Notes: generated by a model from the letters alone, not told the origin. DNA of 64,000 nt from Flavobacterium sp. I-STPP5a (GCF_009764685.1 NZ_VHLM01000047.1:151704-215703), one strand, 5' to 3'; numbered from the stretch's first letter, positions 15,755 to 24,694 are shown. A program made the numbers and translations.

Positions 15755-17227
15755 ATGTTCAAAAGCTTCAAAATAGCAATGCTTTCCTTGCGGATTAGGA
15801 TTTTCCTGTCCATGATTGTATTGATATTGATGGCCTCCGTTATTTTAGCTTCGATTTCGATCATTCAATTTAAAAACGAAGCCAAAGAATACCACCAAGA
15901 GCGACTGGAACGGAACGAAAATGCGGTTAAACAGCACATCAATTTTATTCTCTCAACCACTACTTATCCCTTAACGGCAGCAAACCTAGACCTCATTTTT
16001 AAGGATAAAATTCATGAATTGGCACACATTCATAATGTCGAAATTAATATTTACAGCCTTAACGGTCAGTTATTAAAATCTTCCAAAGAATCTTTTTCGG
16101 TTGATAAAGTAGCGCCACCAGTACCCAAATACATTTTGAAACTGGTGCGTTCCTCCATTGAAAAAAGGTACGTAGACATTAAAACCATTGACGGCAAAAA
16201 AAATCGTTCGGCTTTTAGCCAAATCAAAGATGATAAATTCAAGCCACTCGGGATTTTAAACTTACCTTATGTAGAAGACGATGGATATTATGAAAATGAA
16301 CTTAAAAATTTCTTGGTAAGACTTGGTCAGGTGTATACTTTTATGTTACTCATGGCCTTTGCTTTAGCGTACTTCTTATCGTCTTACATTACAAAATCTT
16401 TGAAAACCATTTCGGATAAATTAAGTGAAACCAGTTTAAACCAAAAAAACGAAAAAATTGTTTTGGAGGCCAATAGTAAAGAAATTAATTTACTCATCAA
16501 GGCGTATAATGCCATGGTAGATGAACTGGAGAAAAGCGCCATCAAACTAGCACAAAGTGAGCGCGAAGAAGCCTGGAGAGAAATGGCAAAACAAGTAGCC
16601 CATGAAATTAAAAATCCGCTTACGCCAATGAGACTCACGGTTCAAAGCTTTCAACGCAAGTTTGACCCATTGGATGCCAATGTAAAACAGAAAATGAACG
16701 ACTACTCTGAAACGCTCATTCAGCAAATTGACACCATGAGTGCGGTCGCTTCGGCCTTTTCTAACTTTGCTTCCATGCCTGCCCAACAAAATGAAACCCT
16801 GAATGTAGTTGAAGTTGTAGAGCTTACCATGGATATTTTTAATGAAGATTATGTTGAATTTCAAAGCGAGTCTCCAGAGATTATCTCAAAAATTGACCGT
16901 ACACAATTGATTCGAGTTATTACCAATCTTGCTAAAAACGCTATTCAATCTATACCGGAGCAACAAGAACTTAAAAAAGTACTTGTAAAAATAAAAAAAG
17001 AAGACAATAACGTACTCATAACCGTATCAGATAACGGAATAGGAATACAAGCCAGCGATGCGCATAGGATTTTTGAACCTAAATTTACCACCAAAAGTAG
17101 CGGGATGGGTCTTGGTCTTGGAATTATAAAAAACATTATCGAAAATTACAAAGGAACGATTATCTTTGAATCTGAATTTGGCAAAGGAACCACATTCATT
17201 GTGTCGCTCCCCATCATAAACTCTTAA
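15755..17227 (+). CDS. Membrane sensor histidine kinase (NtrY-like)
   Basis: A 490-residue two-component sensor. The first membrane segment is about residues 14-36, followed by an extracytoplasmic sensor region (about 37-190) with no recognised domain. A second membrane segment (about 193-213), a HAMP linker, and a HisKA domain with the phosphoacceptor in VAHEIKNPLTPM (His near 283) come next. The HATPase core has NLAKNAIQSI (N box), DNGIGI (G1) and GMGLGLGI (G2). No response-regulator gene is adjacent, so its partner is elsewhere. The NPLTP motif is typical of NtrY-like kinases. The next gene follows after 9 bp, suggesting a joint transcript with the enoyl-CoA hydratase gene. Confidence 0.92.
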   Translation: MFKSFKIAMLSLRIRIFLSMIVLILMASVILASISIIQFKNEAKEYHQERLERNENAVKQHINFILSTTTYPLTAANLDLIFKDKIHELAHIHNVEINIYSLNGQLLKSSKESFSVDKVAPPVPKYILKLVRSSIEKRYVDIKTIDGKKNRSAFSQIKDDKFKPLGILNLPYVEDDGYYENELKNFLVRLGQVYTFMLLMAFALAYFLSSYITKSLKTISDKLSETSLNQKNEKIVLEANSKEINLLIKAYNAMVDELEKSAIKLAQSEREEAWREMAKQVAHEIKNPLTPMRLTVQSFQRKFDPLDANVKQKMNDYSETLIQQIDTMSAVASAFSNFASMPAQQNETLNVVEVVELTMDIFNEDYVEFQSESPEIISKIDRTQLIRVITNLAKNAIQSIPEQQELKKVLVKIKKEDNNVLITVSDNGIGIQASDAHRIFEPKFTTKSSGMGLGLGIIKNIIENYKGTIIFESEFGKGTTFIVSLPIINS

Positions 17228-17236
17228 AAAACACTT

Positions 17237-18019
17237 ATGAACTACGAAAATATTTTGGTTACTACCCAAGAAAACATTGCTACTTTAACCATCAATAGAC
17301 CTACAAAGTTGAATGCTTTGAATGTGGCAACCATTTCTGATTTGAACAAAGCCTTTAAATTATTGTCAAAAAACAATGAGATTCGTGCTATTATTTTAAC
17401 AGGGAGTGGCGAAAAAGCTTTTGTTGCAGGAGCTGATATTTCAGAATTTGCAAATTTCTCCATTGAACAAGGATCCCAACTTGCAGCTGAAGGTCAAGAA
17501 AAATTATTTGATTTTATCGAAAATTTAAAAACACCTGTTATTGCAGCCGTAAATGGTTTTGCGCTAGGCGGCGGATTAGAATTGGCCATGGCCTGTCATT
17601 TTAGAGTAGCCTCTGCAAATGCCAAGATGGGATTACCAGAAGTATCGCTAGGAGTGATCCCTGGATACGGAGGAACACAACGCCTACCACAACTAGTAGG
17701 AAAAGGACGTGCTATGGAAATGATTATGACTGCCGGAATGGTTACTGCAGATGAAGCTTATAGAATAGGACTGGTAAACCATGTGGTTCCAGAAAACGAA
17801 CTAATAGAATTTTGTACCAATATCGCCAATAAGATCATTAAGAACTCTCCATACGCTATTGGCAAAGCCATAAAAGCGGTTAATGCTAACTTCAAAGAAG
17901 GTAAAAATGGATACGAAACAGAGATCAAATCCTTTGGGAAATGTTTTGGAACTGAAGATTTTAAAGAAGGAACAACGGCTTTCTTAGAGAAAAGAAAAGC
18001 AGTTTTTACTGGAAAATAA
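17237..18019 (+). CDS. Enoyl-CoA hydratase/isomerase
   Basis: A 260-residue crotonase-fold enzyme, probably adding water to trans-2-enoyl-CoA in fatty-acid or amino-acid degradation. The oxyanion-hole segments [13 protein letters not shown] (about 60-72) and [20 protein letters not shown] (about 103-122) are intact. The catalytic glutamates expected of hydratases are present in GLELAMAC and in [19 protein letters not shown] (about 130-148). The substrate range is not readable from sequence. It ends at a good rho-independent terminator. Confidence 0.93.
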   Translation: MNYENILVTTQENIATLTINRPTKLNALNVATISDLNKAFKLLSKNNEIRAIILTGSGEKAFVAGADISEFANFSIEQGSQLAAEGQEKLFDFIENLKTPVIAAVNGFALGGGLELAMACHFRVASANAKMGLPEVSLGVIPGYGGTQRLPQLVGKGRAMEMIMTAGMVTADEAYRIGLVNHVVPENELIEFCTNIANKIIKNSPYAIGKAIKAVNANFKEGKNGYETEIKSFGKCFGTEDFKEGTTAFLEKRKAVFTGK

Positions 18020-18026
18020 AAATAAG

Positions 18027-18052
18027 AGAGAACCAGATTGGTTCTCTTTTTA
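18027..18052 (+). terminator. Rho-independent terminator after the enoyl-CoA hydratase gene
   Basis: Arms AGAGAACC (18027-18034) and GGTTCTCT (18040-18047) with loop AGATT, followed by TTTTAGTTT, begin 7 bp after the stop codon. Confidence 0.85.
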
Positions 18053-18163
18053 GTTTAAACACACCTTGTTTTAAATAATTTTTTTCACAAAAAGGATTTG
18101 TTTGCCGCACAAGGCTTAGTTTTGCATTTCATTTGTGATTATTTCACTCTTTAAATTCTAATT

Positions 18164-18568
18164 ATGTCCTTCCAACCTGTATTTGATCTGTTCTGGGAAA
18201 AAGTAAAAGAAAGTATCGATAACTATACGTATGCAAAGTTAACCCTAGCCAAAACCATTGGTGATACAGAATTGAAAAATATTTATGTGCGTCCTGTTCT
18301 ACAAGAAAACGATGTGTTTTGTATGTCCATAACGGCGCGCTACAAAACCGAAGAAATAGAAAGTTTCCATACCCTTGACGAGGCGTTTATTGTATTGGCT
18401 CCGTATATGAACAACCCTTTTTTAACGGCTTTACTCTTCACCACAGAAAACGACATTACGTTTAAACTCAATAAAAAAAGAGTCGGCACAATCATTGAGC
18501 AAGCACCTACCTTTAAAAACGCATCGGATGTGATTCTAGAAATGAAAGAAAAAGGGATTTCAGCATAA
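18164..18568 (+). CDS. Conserved hypothetical protein
   Basis: A 134-residue, apparently soluble, acidic protein with no signal peptide, no membrane segment and no motif that I recognise. It begins SFQPVFDLFWEKVKESID, and a central part with FHTLDEAFIVLAPYMNNPF suggests a mixed alpha/beta domain. It is flanked upstream by a terminator and downstream by a long perfect hairpin, so it is likely a single-gene unit. Length, codon use and ordinary start suggest that it is real. The function is unknown; I believe similar short proteins occur in other Flavobacteriaceae, from memory only. Confidence 0.75.
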   Translation: MSFQPVFDLFWEKVKESIDNYTYAKLTLAKTIGDTELKNIYVRPVLQENDVFCMSITARYKTEEIESFHTLDEAFIVLAPYMNNPFLTALLFTTENDITFKLNKKRVGTIIEQAPTFKNASDVILEMKEKGISA

Positions 18569-18580
18569 AATTTTTGATAA

Positions 18581-18615
18581 CAAATGCTGGTTTTAAAGTT
18601 TAAAACCAGCATTTG
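18581..18615. terminator. Long perfect hairpin after the conserved hypothetical gene
   Basis: Arms of 17 bp (CAAATGCTGGTTTTAAA at 18581-18597 and its complement at 18599-18615) with a single central base. There is no U run on the right, so it may act as a bidirectional or rho-assisted terminator or a stability hairpin. Confidence 0.6.
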
Positions 18616-18640
18616 TCAAAACACAGCTGGATGAATTGGT

Positions 18641-18678
18641 AGGACGCATATATTGCAAGTCCTAATTACATTTTTTTT
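18641..18678 (+). terminator. Weak secondary hairpin with T run
   Basis: AGGAC (18641-18645) pairs with GTCCT (18659-18663), and GCA with TGC inside. After AATTACA a run of eight T begins. It may back up the hairpin at 18581. The 5' part also resembles a tRNA D-arm (see findings). Confidence 0.4.
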
Positions 18679-18696
18679 GAATGATAACAATCTCAA

Positions 18697-18738
18697 AAAC
18701 AGCAAACTGCAAACTGTATACTGTACACTGCTAACTTA
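18697..18738. repeat. Degenerate heptamer tandem repeat at the 3' end of the HD gene
   Basis: Six consecutive 7-bp units in register: AAACAGC, AAACTGC, AAACTGT, ATACTGT, ACACTGC, TAACTTA. The last unit contains the TAA stop codon (minus strand) of the HD hydrolase. Confidence 0.65.
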
Positions 18739-19389
18739 CTTCTCCCCTTCCCATTCTACATAAAACTGAGCTAGAAAACCTTCCATGTATTGGTGTCTTT
18801 CATGCGCTATCTTCTTTCCCGTTTCGGTATTCATTTTATCTTTTAAGAGCAAAAGCTTTTCGTAGAAATGATTTATTGTAGGAGCATTATTCTTTTTGTA
18901 TTCTTCCTTCGTCATGCTGGTGTTTGGAGCTATTTCAGGGTCATACAACGCTCTATTTTTAAAACCTCCATAATTGAATGCTCTGGCAATTCCTATGGCT
19001 CCAATGGCGTCTAAACGATCCGCGTCCTGAACCACATCTAGTTCAATTGAGGAAAACTTTCGTTCAACATTACCACCTTTAAAGGAGATGTTTTCAATAA
19101 TTTGAACCACGTGCATAATAATTTCCTCGTCAACATGTTCCGATTCTAGAAATTTTCGAGCAACTCTAGGCCCTACCGTTTCATCCCCATCGTGAAATTT
19201 ACTATCGGCAATATCATGCAGCAACGCACCAAGCTGGGCAACAGTACTATCACAAGTTTCCATGCTAGCAATTAGCACTGTATTTTTAAACACTCTTTCG
19301 ATATGAAACCAATCGTGTCCGCCCTCGGCATTTTTTAATTCTTCTTTTACAAAAAGAATCGTCTTGTTTATCAAATCAGGATTTGTCAT
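18736..19389 (-). CDS. HD-domain phosphohydrolase
   Basis: A 217-residue soluble protein of the HD superfamily, metal-dependent phosphohydrolases acting on nucleotides or other phosphoesters. The metal-binding pattern is GGHDWFHIERVFKNT (first His, about residue 21) and ALLHDIADSKFHDGDE with the HD pair near residues 57-58. A later aspartate lies in DVVQDADRLDAIGAIGIARA. The arrangement is that of YedJ-like HD proteins. The substrate is unknown. It appears to be a single gene: upstream on the same strand is a strong terminator at 19406-19454, and its 3' end runs into a heptamer repeat. Confidence 0.88.
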   Translation of the reverse strand: MTNPDLINKTILFVKEELKNAEGGHDWFHIERVFKNTVLIASMETCDSTVAQLGALLHDIADSKFHDGDETVGPRVARKFLESEHVDEEIIMHVVQIIENISFKGGNVERKFSSIELDVVQDADRLDAIGAIGIARAFNYGGFKNRALYDPEIAPNTSMTKEEYKKNNAPTINHFYEKLLLLKDKMNTETGKKIAHERHQYMEGFLAQFYVEWEGEK

Positions 19390-19405
19390 TGTATCTTTTG
19401 TTTTT

Positions 19406-19454
19406 AAAAAAAATGTTGAACTTTAAAGCTTTAAAACTTTAAAATCCAACATTT
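19406..19454 (-). terminator. Rho-independent terminator of the plsC-desaturase operon
   Basis: Read leftwards, AAATGTTG (19454-19447) pairs with CAACATTT (19418-19411 side). The stem interior is made of TTTAAAG repeats, and a run of eight T follows. It lies 24 bp after the desaturase stop codon. Confidence 0.8.
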
Positions 19455-19477
19455 ATATTGGGTATTCGTAGGATTAA

Positions 19478-20467
19478 TTAGCGTATTAAGGCTGGCTCAA
19501 CCCATTTGAAAATGTGAGATTCTTGAGGAATTACCAAACGCTCAGAGATTTTAGCCATTCTAGAAGGCAATTTCATCAAATAGTCACGTGCTTTTTCAGC
19601 TTCATCTGTTAAACCACCTATTTTATCAATTTCCCACTTGTCAATTAATTTTCGCATAATTTCAACATAGTCTACTGCGGTATACACCCCAATACGCTGT
19701 GCAGAATCAGAAAACTGTTCAAAAGCGGTACTTATTTTTTCACCAGATTCTCTCAAGAAATGAGCCGGCATCACAATTTTTGCTTTCATCATGTATTGAA
19801 AAGCAAGCATCATTTCGCTTGGGTCAATTTGGAAAATTCGGTTTACAAACTCACTATATGCATGATGGTGACGCATTTCATCGCCTGCAATCATTTTGCA
19901 CATTTTAGAAAGTTTGTTGTCTCCGTATTTTTTAGCTATTTGAGCTACTCTGTTATGTGAAACATAGGTAGCTAGTTCTTGAAAACTAGTGTAGATAAAG
20001 TTTTTGTAAGGATCTCTACCAGTACCAATATCAAAACCATCATTGATCAAGTGCTGTGTAGTCATTTCTACTTCGCGCATGTTTACACGACCGGATAAGT
20101 ATAAGTACTTGTTTAATAAATCACCATGACGGTTTTCCTCACCTGTCCATTGTCTGATCCATTTAGACCATCCGTTACGCTCCACATTATCTATTCCTTC
20201 TACATCCATAAGCCAAGACTCATAGGTAGGCAACGCTTCCTCTGTAATGGTATCACCAACTAGTGTTACCCAGAAATCATAAGGCAAATCTTTAGCAATT
20301 TCACGTAGTTCTTTTACTTCATCAAAAAAAGTATCGCTCTGGGAATCTGGCAAAAAATCTGTGGGTTGCCATATCTTCTCTACAGGAATAAGATACTGAT
20401 CGACAAAGCTATCTACGTTTTTCTCTAAAAACTGCATTACTTCTAATCGAATGTTTTTTATTGACAT
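19478..20467 (-). CDS. Acyl-ACP (stearoyl-ACP-type) desaturase
   Basis: A 329-residue soluble di-iron enzyme of the plant-type acyl-ACP desaturase family, which introduces a cis double bond into saturated acyl-ACP using O2 and reduced ferredoxin. The two E-x-x-H iron motifs appear as EENRHGDLLNKY (about residues 109-120) and GDEMRHHHAY (about 194-203). There are no membrane helices. It lies 10 bp downstream of plsC on the same strand and ends at a strong terminator, forming a two-gene lipid operon: desaturated chains could be used directly for phosphatidic acid synthesis. Position of desaturation cannot be told by eye. Confidence 0.9.
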   Translation of the reverse strand: MSIKNIRLEVMQFLEKNVDSFVDQYLIPVEKIWQPTDFLPDSQSDTFFDEVKELREIAKDLPYDFWVTLVGDTITEEALPTYESWLMDVEGIDNVERNGWSKWIRQWTGEENRHGDLLNKYLYLSGRVNMREVEMTTQHLINDGFDIGTGRDPYKNFIYTSFQELATYVSHNRVAQIAKKYGDNKLSKMCKMIAGDEMRHHHAYSEFVNRIFQIDPSEMMLAFQYMMKAKIVMPAHFLRESGEKISTAFEQFSDSAQRIGVYTAVDYVEIMRKLIDKWEIDKIGGLTDEAEKARDYLMKLPSRMAKISERLVIPQESHIFKWVEPALIR

Positions 20468-20477
20468 TTTATATAAA

Positions 20478-21212
20478 TTAAATTTTTATTCCATTCACAA
20501 CGGCTGTTTCGGTTTTCACCATCAAATCAGCAAAATCATATTCGCTTACAGCAAGCGGTTCGTGCACTACAAAGGTAAGATGATTTCCTAAACCAACGGG
20601 AAAAAAACCAAATTTTACCATTTTCCAAGAGTTGTTAATGCTTACCGGAACTACGTAGGCCGATGGGGCATTCTTGCACAGCATTTTTAATCCTGTTAGT
20701 GAGAACTCTTTTGGTTTCCCTGTTTTACTTCGGGTTCCTTCTGGAAAAATAACCGCAGAACGCTTGTGCTTTTCTATATACTCTGATAAACTTCTTATGG
20801 CAGGGATAGCTTGTTTGGGATCTTTTCTATCAATAAGTACAGAACCTCCATGGCGTAAATTATAGGATACACTTGGTATTCCTTTACCTAATTCTTTCTT
20901 ACTCACAAATTTACAATGAAAACGTCTAAAATACCAAATCATTGCAATAATATCGTACATACTTTGATGGTTGCACACAAAAATCAAGGGTACATCCTTT
21001 GGGATGATATCTCTATTTGTAAAAGTGTACGTAGTTCCAAGCAAATTAGTGCATTTTACCAAGCAAAAATTTAAATAATCCACACTCTTTTTATGCGCTT
21101 GGTAGCCAAAAACGTTGAAACAAACCCATTGAATAGGATGAAAAACAAGTAATGTCAGACTAAAACAGAAATAATAAACAACAGATATAGGGTACGAAAT
21201 TATTTTTTGCAT
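20478..21212 (-). CDS. plsC: 1-acyl-sn-glycerol-3-phosphate acyltransferase (first copy)
   Basis: A 244-residue membrane-associated acyltransferase that makes phosphatidic acid from lysophosphatidic acid. A hydrophobic N-terminal segment (about 8-30) precedes the catalytic motif NHQSMYDI (H-x4-D type), then GGSVLIDRKDPK and the FPEGTRSKTGKPKEF motif for substrate phosphate. It is followed by PVSINNSWKM. It forms an operon with the desaturase. A second PlsC-type gene lies at 60679-61440, so the genome has at least two; which one is the main enzyme is unknown. Confidence 0.92.
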   Translation of the reverse strand: MQKIISYPISVVYYFCFSLTLLVFHPIQWVCFNVFGYQAHKKSVDYLNFCLVKCTNLLGTTYTFTNRDIIPKDVPLIFVCNHQSMYDIIAMIWYFRRFHCKFVSKKELGKGIPSVSYNLRHGGSVLIDRKDPKQAIPAIRSLSEYIEKHKRSAVIFPEGTRSKTGKPKEFSLTGLKMLCKNAPSAYVVPVSINNSWKMVKFGFFPVGLGNHLTFVVHEPLAVSEYDFADLMVKTETAVVNGIKI

Positions 21213-21228
21213 GCTTCAAAAATTTCTG

Positions 21229-21236
21229 CAAAAGTA
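21229..21236 (-). promoter_or_regulatory. Putative -7 box of the plsC-desaturase operon
   Basis: Read leftwards the sequence is TACTTTTG, 16 bp before the plsC start. It faces the rnpA promoter box (21296) across a short divergent region. Confidence 0.45.
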
Positions 21237-21295
21237 ATAAATATATTTTTAGCGGTATTTCATCTAGAATAAGTCGCAAAAAACAGCTTTAATTG

Positions 21296-21303
21296 TACCT
21301 TTG
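21296..21303 (+). promoter_or_regulatory. Putative -7 box of rnpA
   Basis: TACCTTTG matches TAnnTTTG and overlaps the upstream in-frame TTG at 21301. That argues against TTG as the start and favours the ATG at 21328. Confidence 0.5.
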
Positions 21304-21327
21304 CTATCCAAAATACGTTCCCTATAT

Positions 21328-21708
21328 ATGAATTTCAAGTACCCTAAAACCGAAAAACTAAAAAGCAAAATAACCATTGGTCTATTATTTACTGAGGGTA
21401 AATCCGTATCCAAATATCCGTTGCGATTGGTATACAAAGCAGGTACTTTTGGCGAAAGTGAAAAAATAAAAATAGGCGTTTCCGTATCTAAAAAGAATTT
21501 TAAAAAAGCTGTAGACCGCAATTATTTCAAACGCGTACTGCGCGAAACCTATCGTCTAAATAAACATTTGTTGCTTGATAATCTTGATCAACCGTATTCC
21601 TTCATGTTTTTTTATCAAACCAAAGACCGGTTGACTTACCAAGAAATCAATACTAAAACTGTTCAATTGTTTGAAAAGTTTTTGCTACAAATAAAAAAAG
21701 AAGAGTAG
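21328..21708 (+). CDS. rnpA: Ribonuclease P protein component
   Basis: A 126-residue basic protein, the protein subunit of RNase P that helps the catalytic RNA remove 5' leaders from pre-tRNAs. Signature residues are in VSVSKKNFKKAVDRNYFKRVLRETYRLNK (the RNR-like motif), with the family N-terminus MNFKYPKTEKLKSK. I chose ATG 21328 over an in-frame TTG at 21301 because the promoter box TACCTTTG covers the TTG and the family N-terminus fits. rpmH is not next to it here, unlike in many bacteria. The DUF4349 lipoprotein and S41 protease genes follow on the same strand. Confidence 0.95.
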   Translation: MNFKYPKTEKLKSKITIGLLFTEGKSVSKYPLRLVYKAGTFGESEKIKIGVSVSKKNFKKAVDRNYFKRVLRETYRLNKHLLLDNLDQPYSFMFFYQTKDRLTYQEINTKTVQLFEKFLLQIKKEE

Positions 21709-21750
21709 CAATTCTATTTTTTGTATTTTTAGCATTAAAACAACCTATTT

Positions 21751-22578
21751 ATGAAGTCAATACTCTTATTTATTCTTGTACTCTTGTGTTTGGGGAGTTG
21801 TAAAAAAGAAGAAGCTGAATTAGATATGAAAATCACAGCTGTTAAACTTCCCGCAAAAAGAGAATCTGGACAAAATGGCAACTACAGTGCTGATAAAATG
21901 GACTCGCCTGAAAAAGAAAAAACAGAACAAAAAATCATCAAAACAGGTAACCTTCGTTTTGAAACCAATGATTTAGAAGCTACATATGCCCAAATACAAA
22001 ATGCAGTAAAAAATAGTAAAGCAACGATCCAAAACGACAATGAAGGCAAAGATTACGAGTCGGTTTTTAGAAATCTAACGGTTCGTGTACCAAGCCAAAA
22101 CTTTGATGTTTTTATAGCTTCCATTTCAAAAGGAGTTGCGTATTTTGACACTAAAGAAATAACTTCACAGGATGTCACTGCTGAATTTATAGACCTTGAT
22201 GCCCGATTAAAAGCAAAAAAAGTATTAGAAAACCGATATCTGGAACTTTTGAAAAAAGCAAACAAGGTTACCGAAATGCTAGAAATTGAAAAACAACTTT
22301 CGGCTATTCGCGAAGAGATTGAAGCCAAAGAAGGGCAATTGAACTACATGCAAAATCAAGTTTCTTATAGCACCATCACTGTAGAATTTTATAGATCTAT
22401 TGCCGAAGCTAGTGGCGCTACTGAATCATATGGAACAAAAATTTGGACTGCCATCAAATCAGGGTTCAATAGTCTTTCGAGTTTGTTTATCAATTTACTC
22501 AGCATTTGGCCGTTTATCCTCATTATGATTGCTTTAGGTTACTTTATTAGAAAACGATTTAAGTCAAAAAAAATATAA
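21751..22578 (+). CDS. DUF4349-domain lipoprotein
   Basis: A 275-residue predicted lipoprotein: LVLLCLGSCKKEE gives the lipobox Cys near residue 17. The body has a DUF4349-like region with KTGNLRFETNDLEATYAQIQ, then DLDARLKAKKVLENRYLELL, and a coiled-coil-forming stretch (about 165-200) with KANKVTEMLEIEKQLSAIRE. A C-terminal membrane helix (about 245-265) precedes a basic tail. The family is common in Bacteroidota; its biochemical role is not established. It follows rnpA after 42 bp and precedes the S41 protease by 4 bp, so the three are probably co-transcribed. Confidence 0.85.
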   Translation: MKSILLFILVLLCLGSCKKEEAELDMKITAVKLPAKRESGQNGNYSADKMDSPEKEKTEQKIIKTGNLRFETNDLEATYAQIQNAVKNSKATIQNDNEGKDYESVFRNLTVRVPSQNFDVFIASISKGVAYFDTKEITSQDVTAEFIDLDARLKAKKVLENRYLELLKKANKVTEMLEIEKQLSAIREEIEAKEGQLNYMQNQVSYSTITVEFYRSIAEASGATESYGTKIWTAIKSGFNSLSSLFINLLSIWPFILIMIALGYFIRKRFKSKKI

Positions 22579-22582
22579 AAAC

Positions 22583-24220
22583 ATGTATTCTTTCCTCAAA
22601 AAAAAATTCATATTACCCGTTGTTGCTTCGGCATTTTTATTCATTGGAAGCAGTTTCAAAGATGATTTCTTCGAAATTGCCAAACAAATCGAAATCTTTA
22701 CCACGCTTTTCAAAGAATTGAACCGCAATTATGTAGATGAGACTAATCCAGGCGAGTTAATGGACAAAGCCATTAAGGCCATGTTGGCTAACTTAGATCC
22801 GTACACGGTCTATTTTAACGAGCAGGATGTTGTGAAGTTTAAAATCAACAATACGGGTGAATATACCGGAATAGGTGCCGTACTTACCCGCAAAGAAGAC
22901 AAATTAATCATAAAAGAACCGTATAAAAATTTCCCTGCTGACAAAGCCGGTTTAAAAGCAGGTGATGAGATCATTCAAATAGGTGATGTGCTTTTATCAG
23001 ATTTCAAGGATGATGCCTCGCAATTACTCAAGGGGTCTAAAAATACCAAAATCACAGTAAAATACCTCAGACAAGGCAAACCGAATACCACACAAATTGT
23101 ACTAGATGAAGTAGAAATTAAATCGGTACCATTTTTTGCAAAAATAGATGATAAAACGGGTTACATTGTCTTGTCTCATTTTAACAAAAAAGCCTCTTTT
23201 GAAACCAAAGAAGCACTAGAACAACTCAAAAAAGAAGGTGCTGAACGCATTATTCTGGATGTAAGAGACAATCCAGGCGGGTTACTGAACGAAGCCGTAA
23301 ATATTTGCAATTTATTTGTAGCCAAAAACGAGACTATTGTAACTACAAAGTCTAAAATTGAAAAACACAATACCACGTATAAAACCACCAGAGAACCTGC
23401 AGACTTGGACATACCTTTGATTGTTTTGGTAAACGGCCGTAGTGCCTCCGCTTCAGAAATTGTTGCAGGTGCGTTACAGGACCTAGATCGAGCGGTAGTG
23501 GTAGGAAGTCGTAGTTTTGGGAAAGGATTGGTACAGCGTCCTGTTGATTTAACTTATGGAACCCAACTCAAAGTAACCATTTCGCGCTACTATACTCCTT
23601 CTGGAAGATGCATTCAAGCATTGGATTATTCTAAAAAAGACAAAAACGGAATGGCTTTAAAGACCGAAGAGAAGAACTTTAACGCTTTTAAAACCCGTAA
23701 AGGAAGAACTGTGTATGACGGCGGAGGTATTCAACCTGATGTAGTTTTAGAAGAAACCAAATCTAGTCCTATCACAAACGCCTTGCTTCGCAACGACGGA
23801 ATCTTTAACTACGTAACCAGTTATTATTACAAAAACCAATCTATAGGAAATCAAATTCCGGTGATCAGTGATGCTGATTATGCCGACTTTAAAAATTATT
23901 TAAAAGCTCAAAAATTCTCCTTTGATACAGAAACCGAAGTGGCTTTGAAAAATACTTTGGCTGTAGCCAAAAAAGAAAAGTTAGACGAATCCATTCAAGT
24001 AGAGTACCAGCAATTATTGACCACCTTGCAAAAATCTGAAAATGCATTGCTAGACAAACATCAAAAAGAAATCAAGGGCTTAATGGTTGATGAAATTATC
24101 AAACGTTTTCAATACCAAGAAGGTTTGTATCAATATTACACCAAAAACAACATCGAAATCAAGAAAGCAACGACACTTTTAAACGATGCCGCTGCCTACA
24201 AAACGATCTTAAAAATGTAA
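22583..24220 (+). CDS. S41-family C-terminal processing peptidase with PDZ domain
   Basis: A 545-residue exported protease related to CtpA/Prc. A signal or anchor segment covers about residues 8-25. An N-terminal helical region precedes the PDZ domain (about 90-175) with NTGEYTGIGAVL and ADKAGLKAGDEIIQIG. The catalytic S41 core follows: NGRSASASEIVAGAL holds the nucleophile Ser (near residue 290) and RSFGKGLVQ the general-base Lys (near 313). A long C-terminal extension (about 400-545) is predicted helical. It cleaves exported proteins or their C-termini in the periplasm; the substrate is unknown. It ends one base before the convergent ElaA-like gene. Confidence 0.94.
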   Translation: MYSFLKKKFILPVVASAFLFIGSSFKDDFFEIAKQIEIFTTLFKELNRNYVDETNPGELMDKAIKAMLANLDPYTVYFNEQDVVKFKINNTGEYTGIGAVLTRKEDKLIIKEPYKNFPADKAGLKAGDEIIQIGDVLLSDFKDDASQLLKGSKNTKITVKYLRQGKPNTTQIVLDEVEIKSVPFFAKIDDKTGYIVLSHFNKKASFETKEALEQLKKEGAERIILDVRDNPGGLLNEAVNICNLFVAKNETIVTTKSKIEKHNTTYKTTREPADLDIPLIVLVNGRSASASEIVAGALQDLDRAVVVGSRSFGKGLVQRPVDLTYGTQLKVTISRYYTPSGRCIQALDYSKKDKNGMALKTEEKNFNAFKTRKGRTVYDGGGIQPDVVLEETKSSPITNALLRNDGIFNYVTSYYYKNQSIGNQIPVISDADYADFKNYLKAQKFSFDTETEVALKNTLAVAKKEKLDESIQVEYQQLLTTLQKSENALLDKHQKEIKGLMVDEIIKRFQYQEGLYQYYTKNNIEIKKATTLLNDAAAYKTILKM

Positions 24221-24221
24221 C

Positions 24222-24668
24222 TTACTGTTTTTGCATTTCTATGTGTGGGATATCATCTTCAAGATACATCTCACTGGTTTGTACAAAACCGTGGCTTTCG
24301 TAAAACTTTTTTAGGTACAACTGGGCTCCTATTGTGATTTGGCTTTCGCCAAAATGTTTCGCTATGCCCTCAATAGCCTCTCGCATCAGGTCATGTCCCC
24401 ATTTGCGATCACGGTAATTGGCATGAATAGTAACCCTACCTATTGAGGCAAAATCAAAACTTATTCCGGGTTGAAACAATCTAGAATGAGCCACTATTTT
24501 TCCGTCATAAACGCCTATAAGGTGTAAGGCTACTTTATCTTTACCGTCTAAGTCAAGGTACACACAGTTTTGCTCAACTACAAAGATCTCGCTTCGTAAC
24601 TTTAAAATATCATATAACTCAAAAACTGTAAGTGCATCAAAGGCTTTAATTTCCCATTGTAGTGTCAT
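24222..24668 (-). CDS. ElaA-like GNAT acetyltransferase
   Basis: A 148-residue GNAT-fold protein with the ElaA-family layout: LRSEIFVVEQNCVYLDLDGKD early, ASIGRVTIHANYRDRKWGHDLM (acetyl-CoA binding loop, about residue 85), and FYESHGFVQTSEMYLEDDIPHIEM at the C-terminus. The substrate is unknown. The gene is convergent with the S41 protease, with only one base between the two stop codons (24220 and 24222). This is unusually tight and leaves no room for separate terminators. Confidence 0.9.
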   Translation of the reverse strand: MTLQWEIKAFDALTVFELYDILKLRSEIFVVEQNCVYLDLDGKDKVALHLIGVYDGKIVAHSRLFQPGISFDFASIGRVTIHANYRDRKWGHDLMREAIEGIAKHFGESQITIGAQLYLKKFYESHGFVQTSEMYLEDDIPHIEMQKQ

Positions 24669-24694
24669 GTGCCGTTTTTTTATGCAAATTAAAG

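Noticed and set aside
18624..18670. Functional tRNA gene
   Set aside because: Only a D-arm-like piece is present; anticodon stem, T-arm and acceptor pairing are missing.
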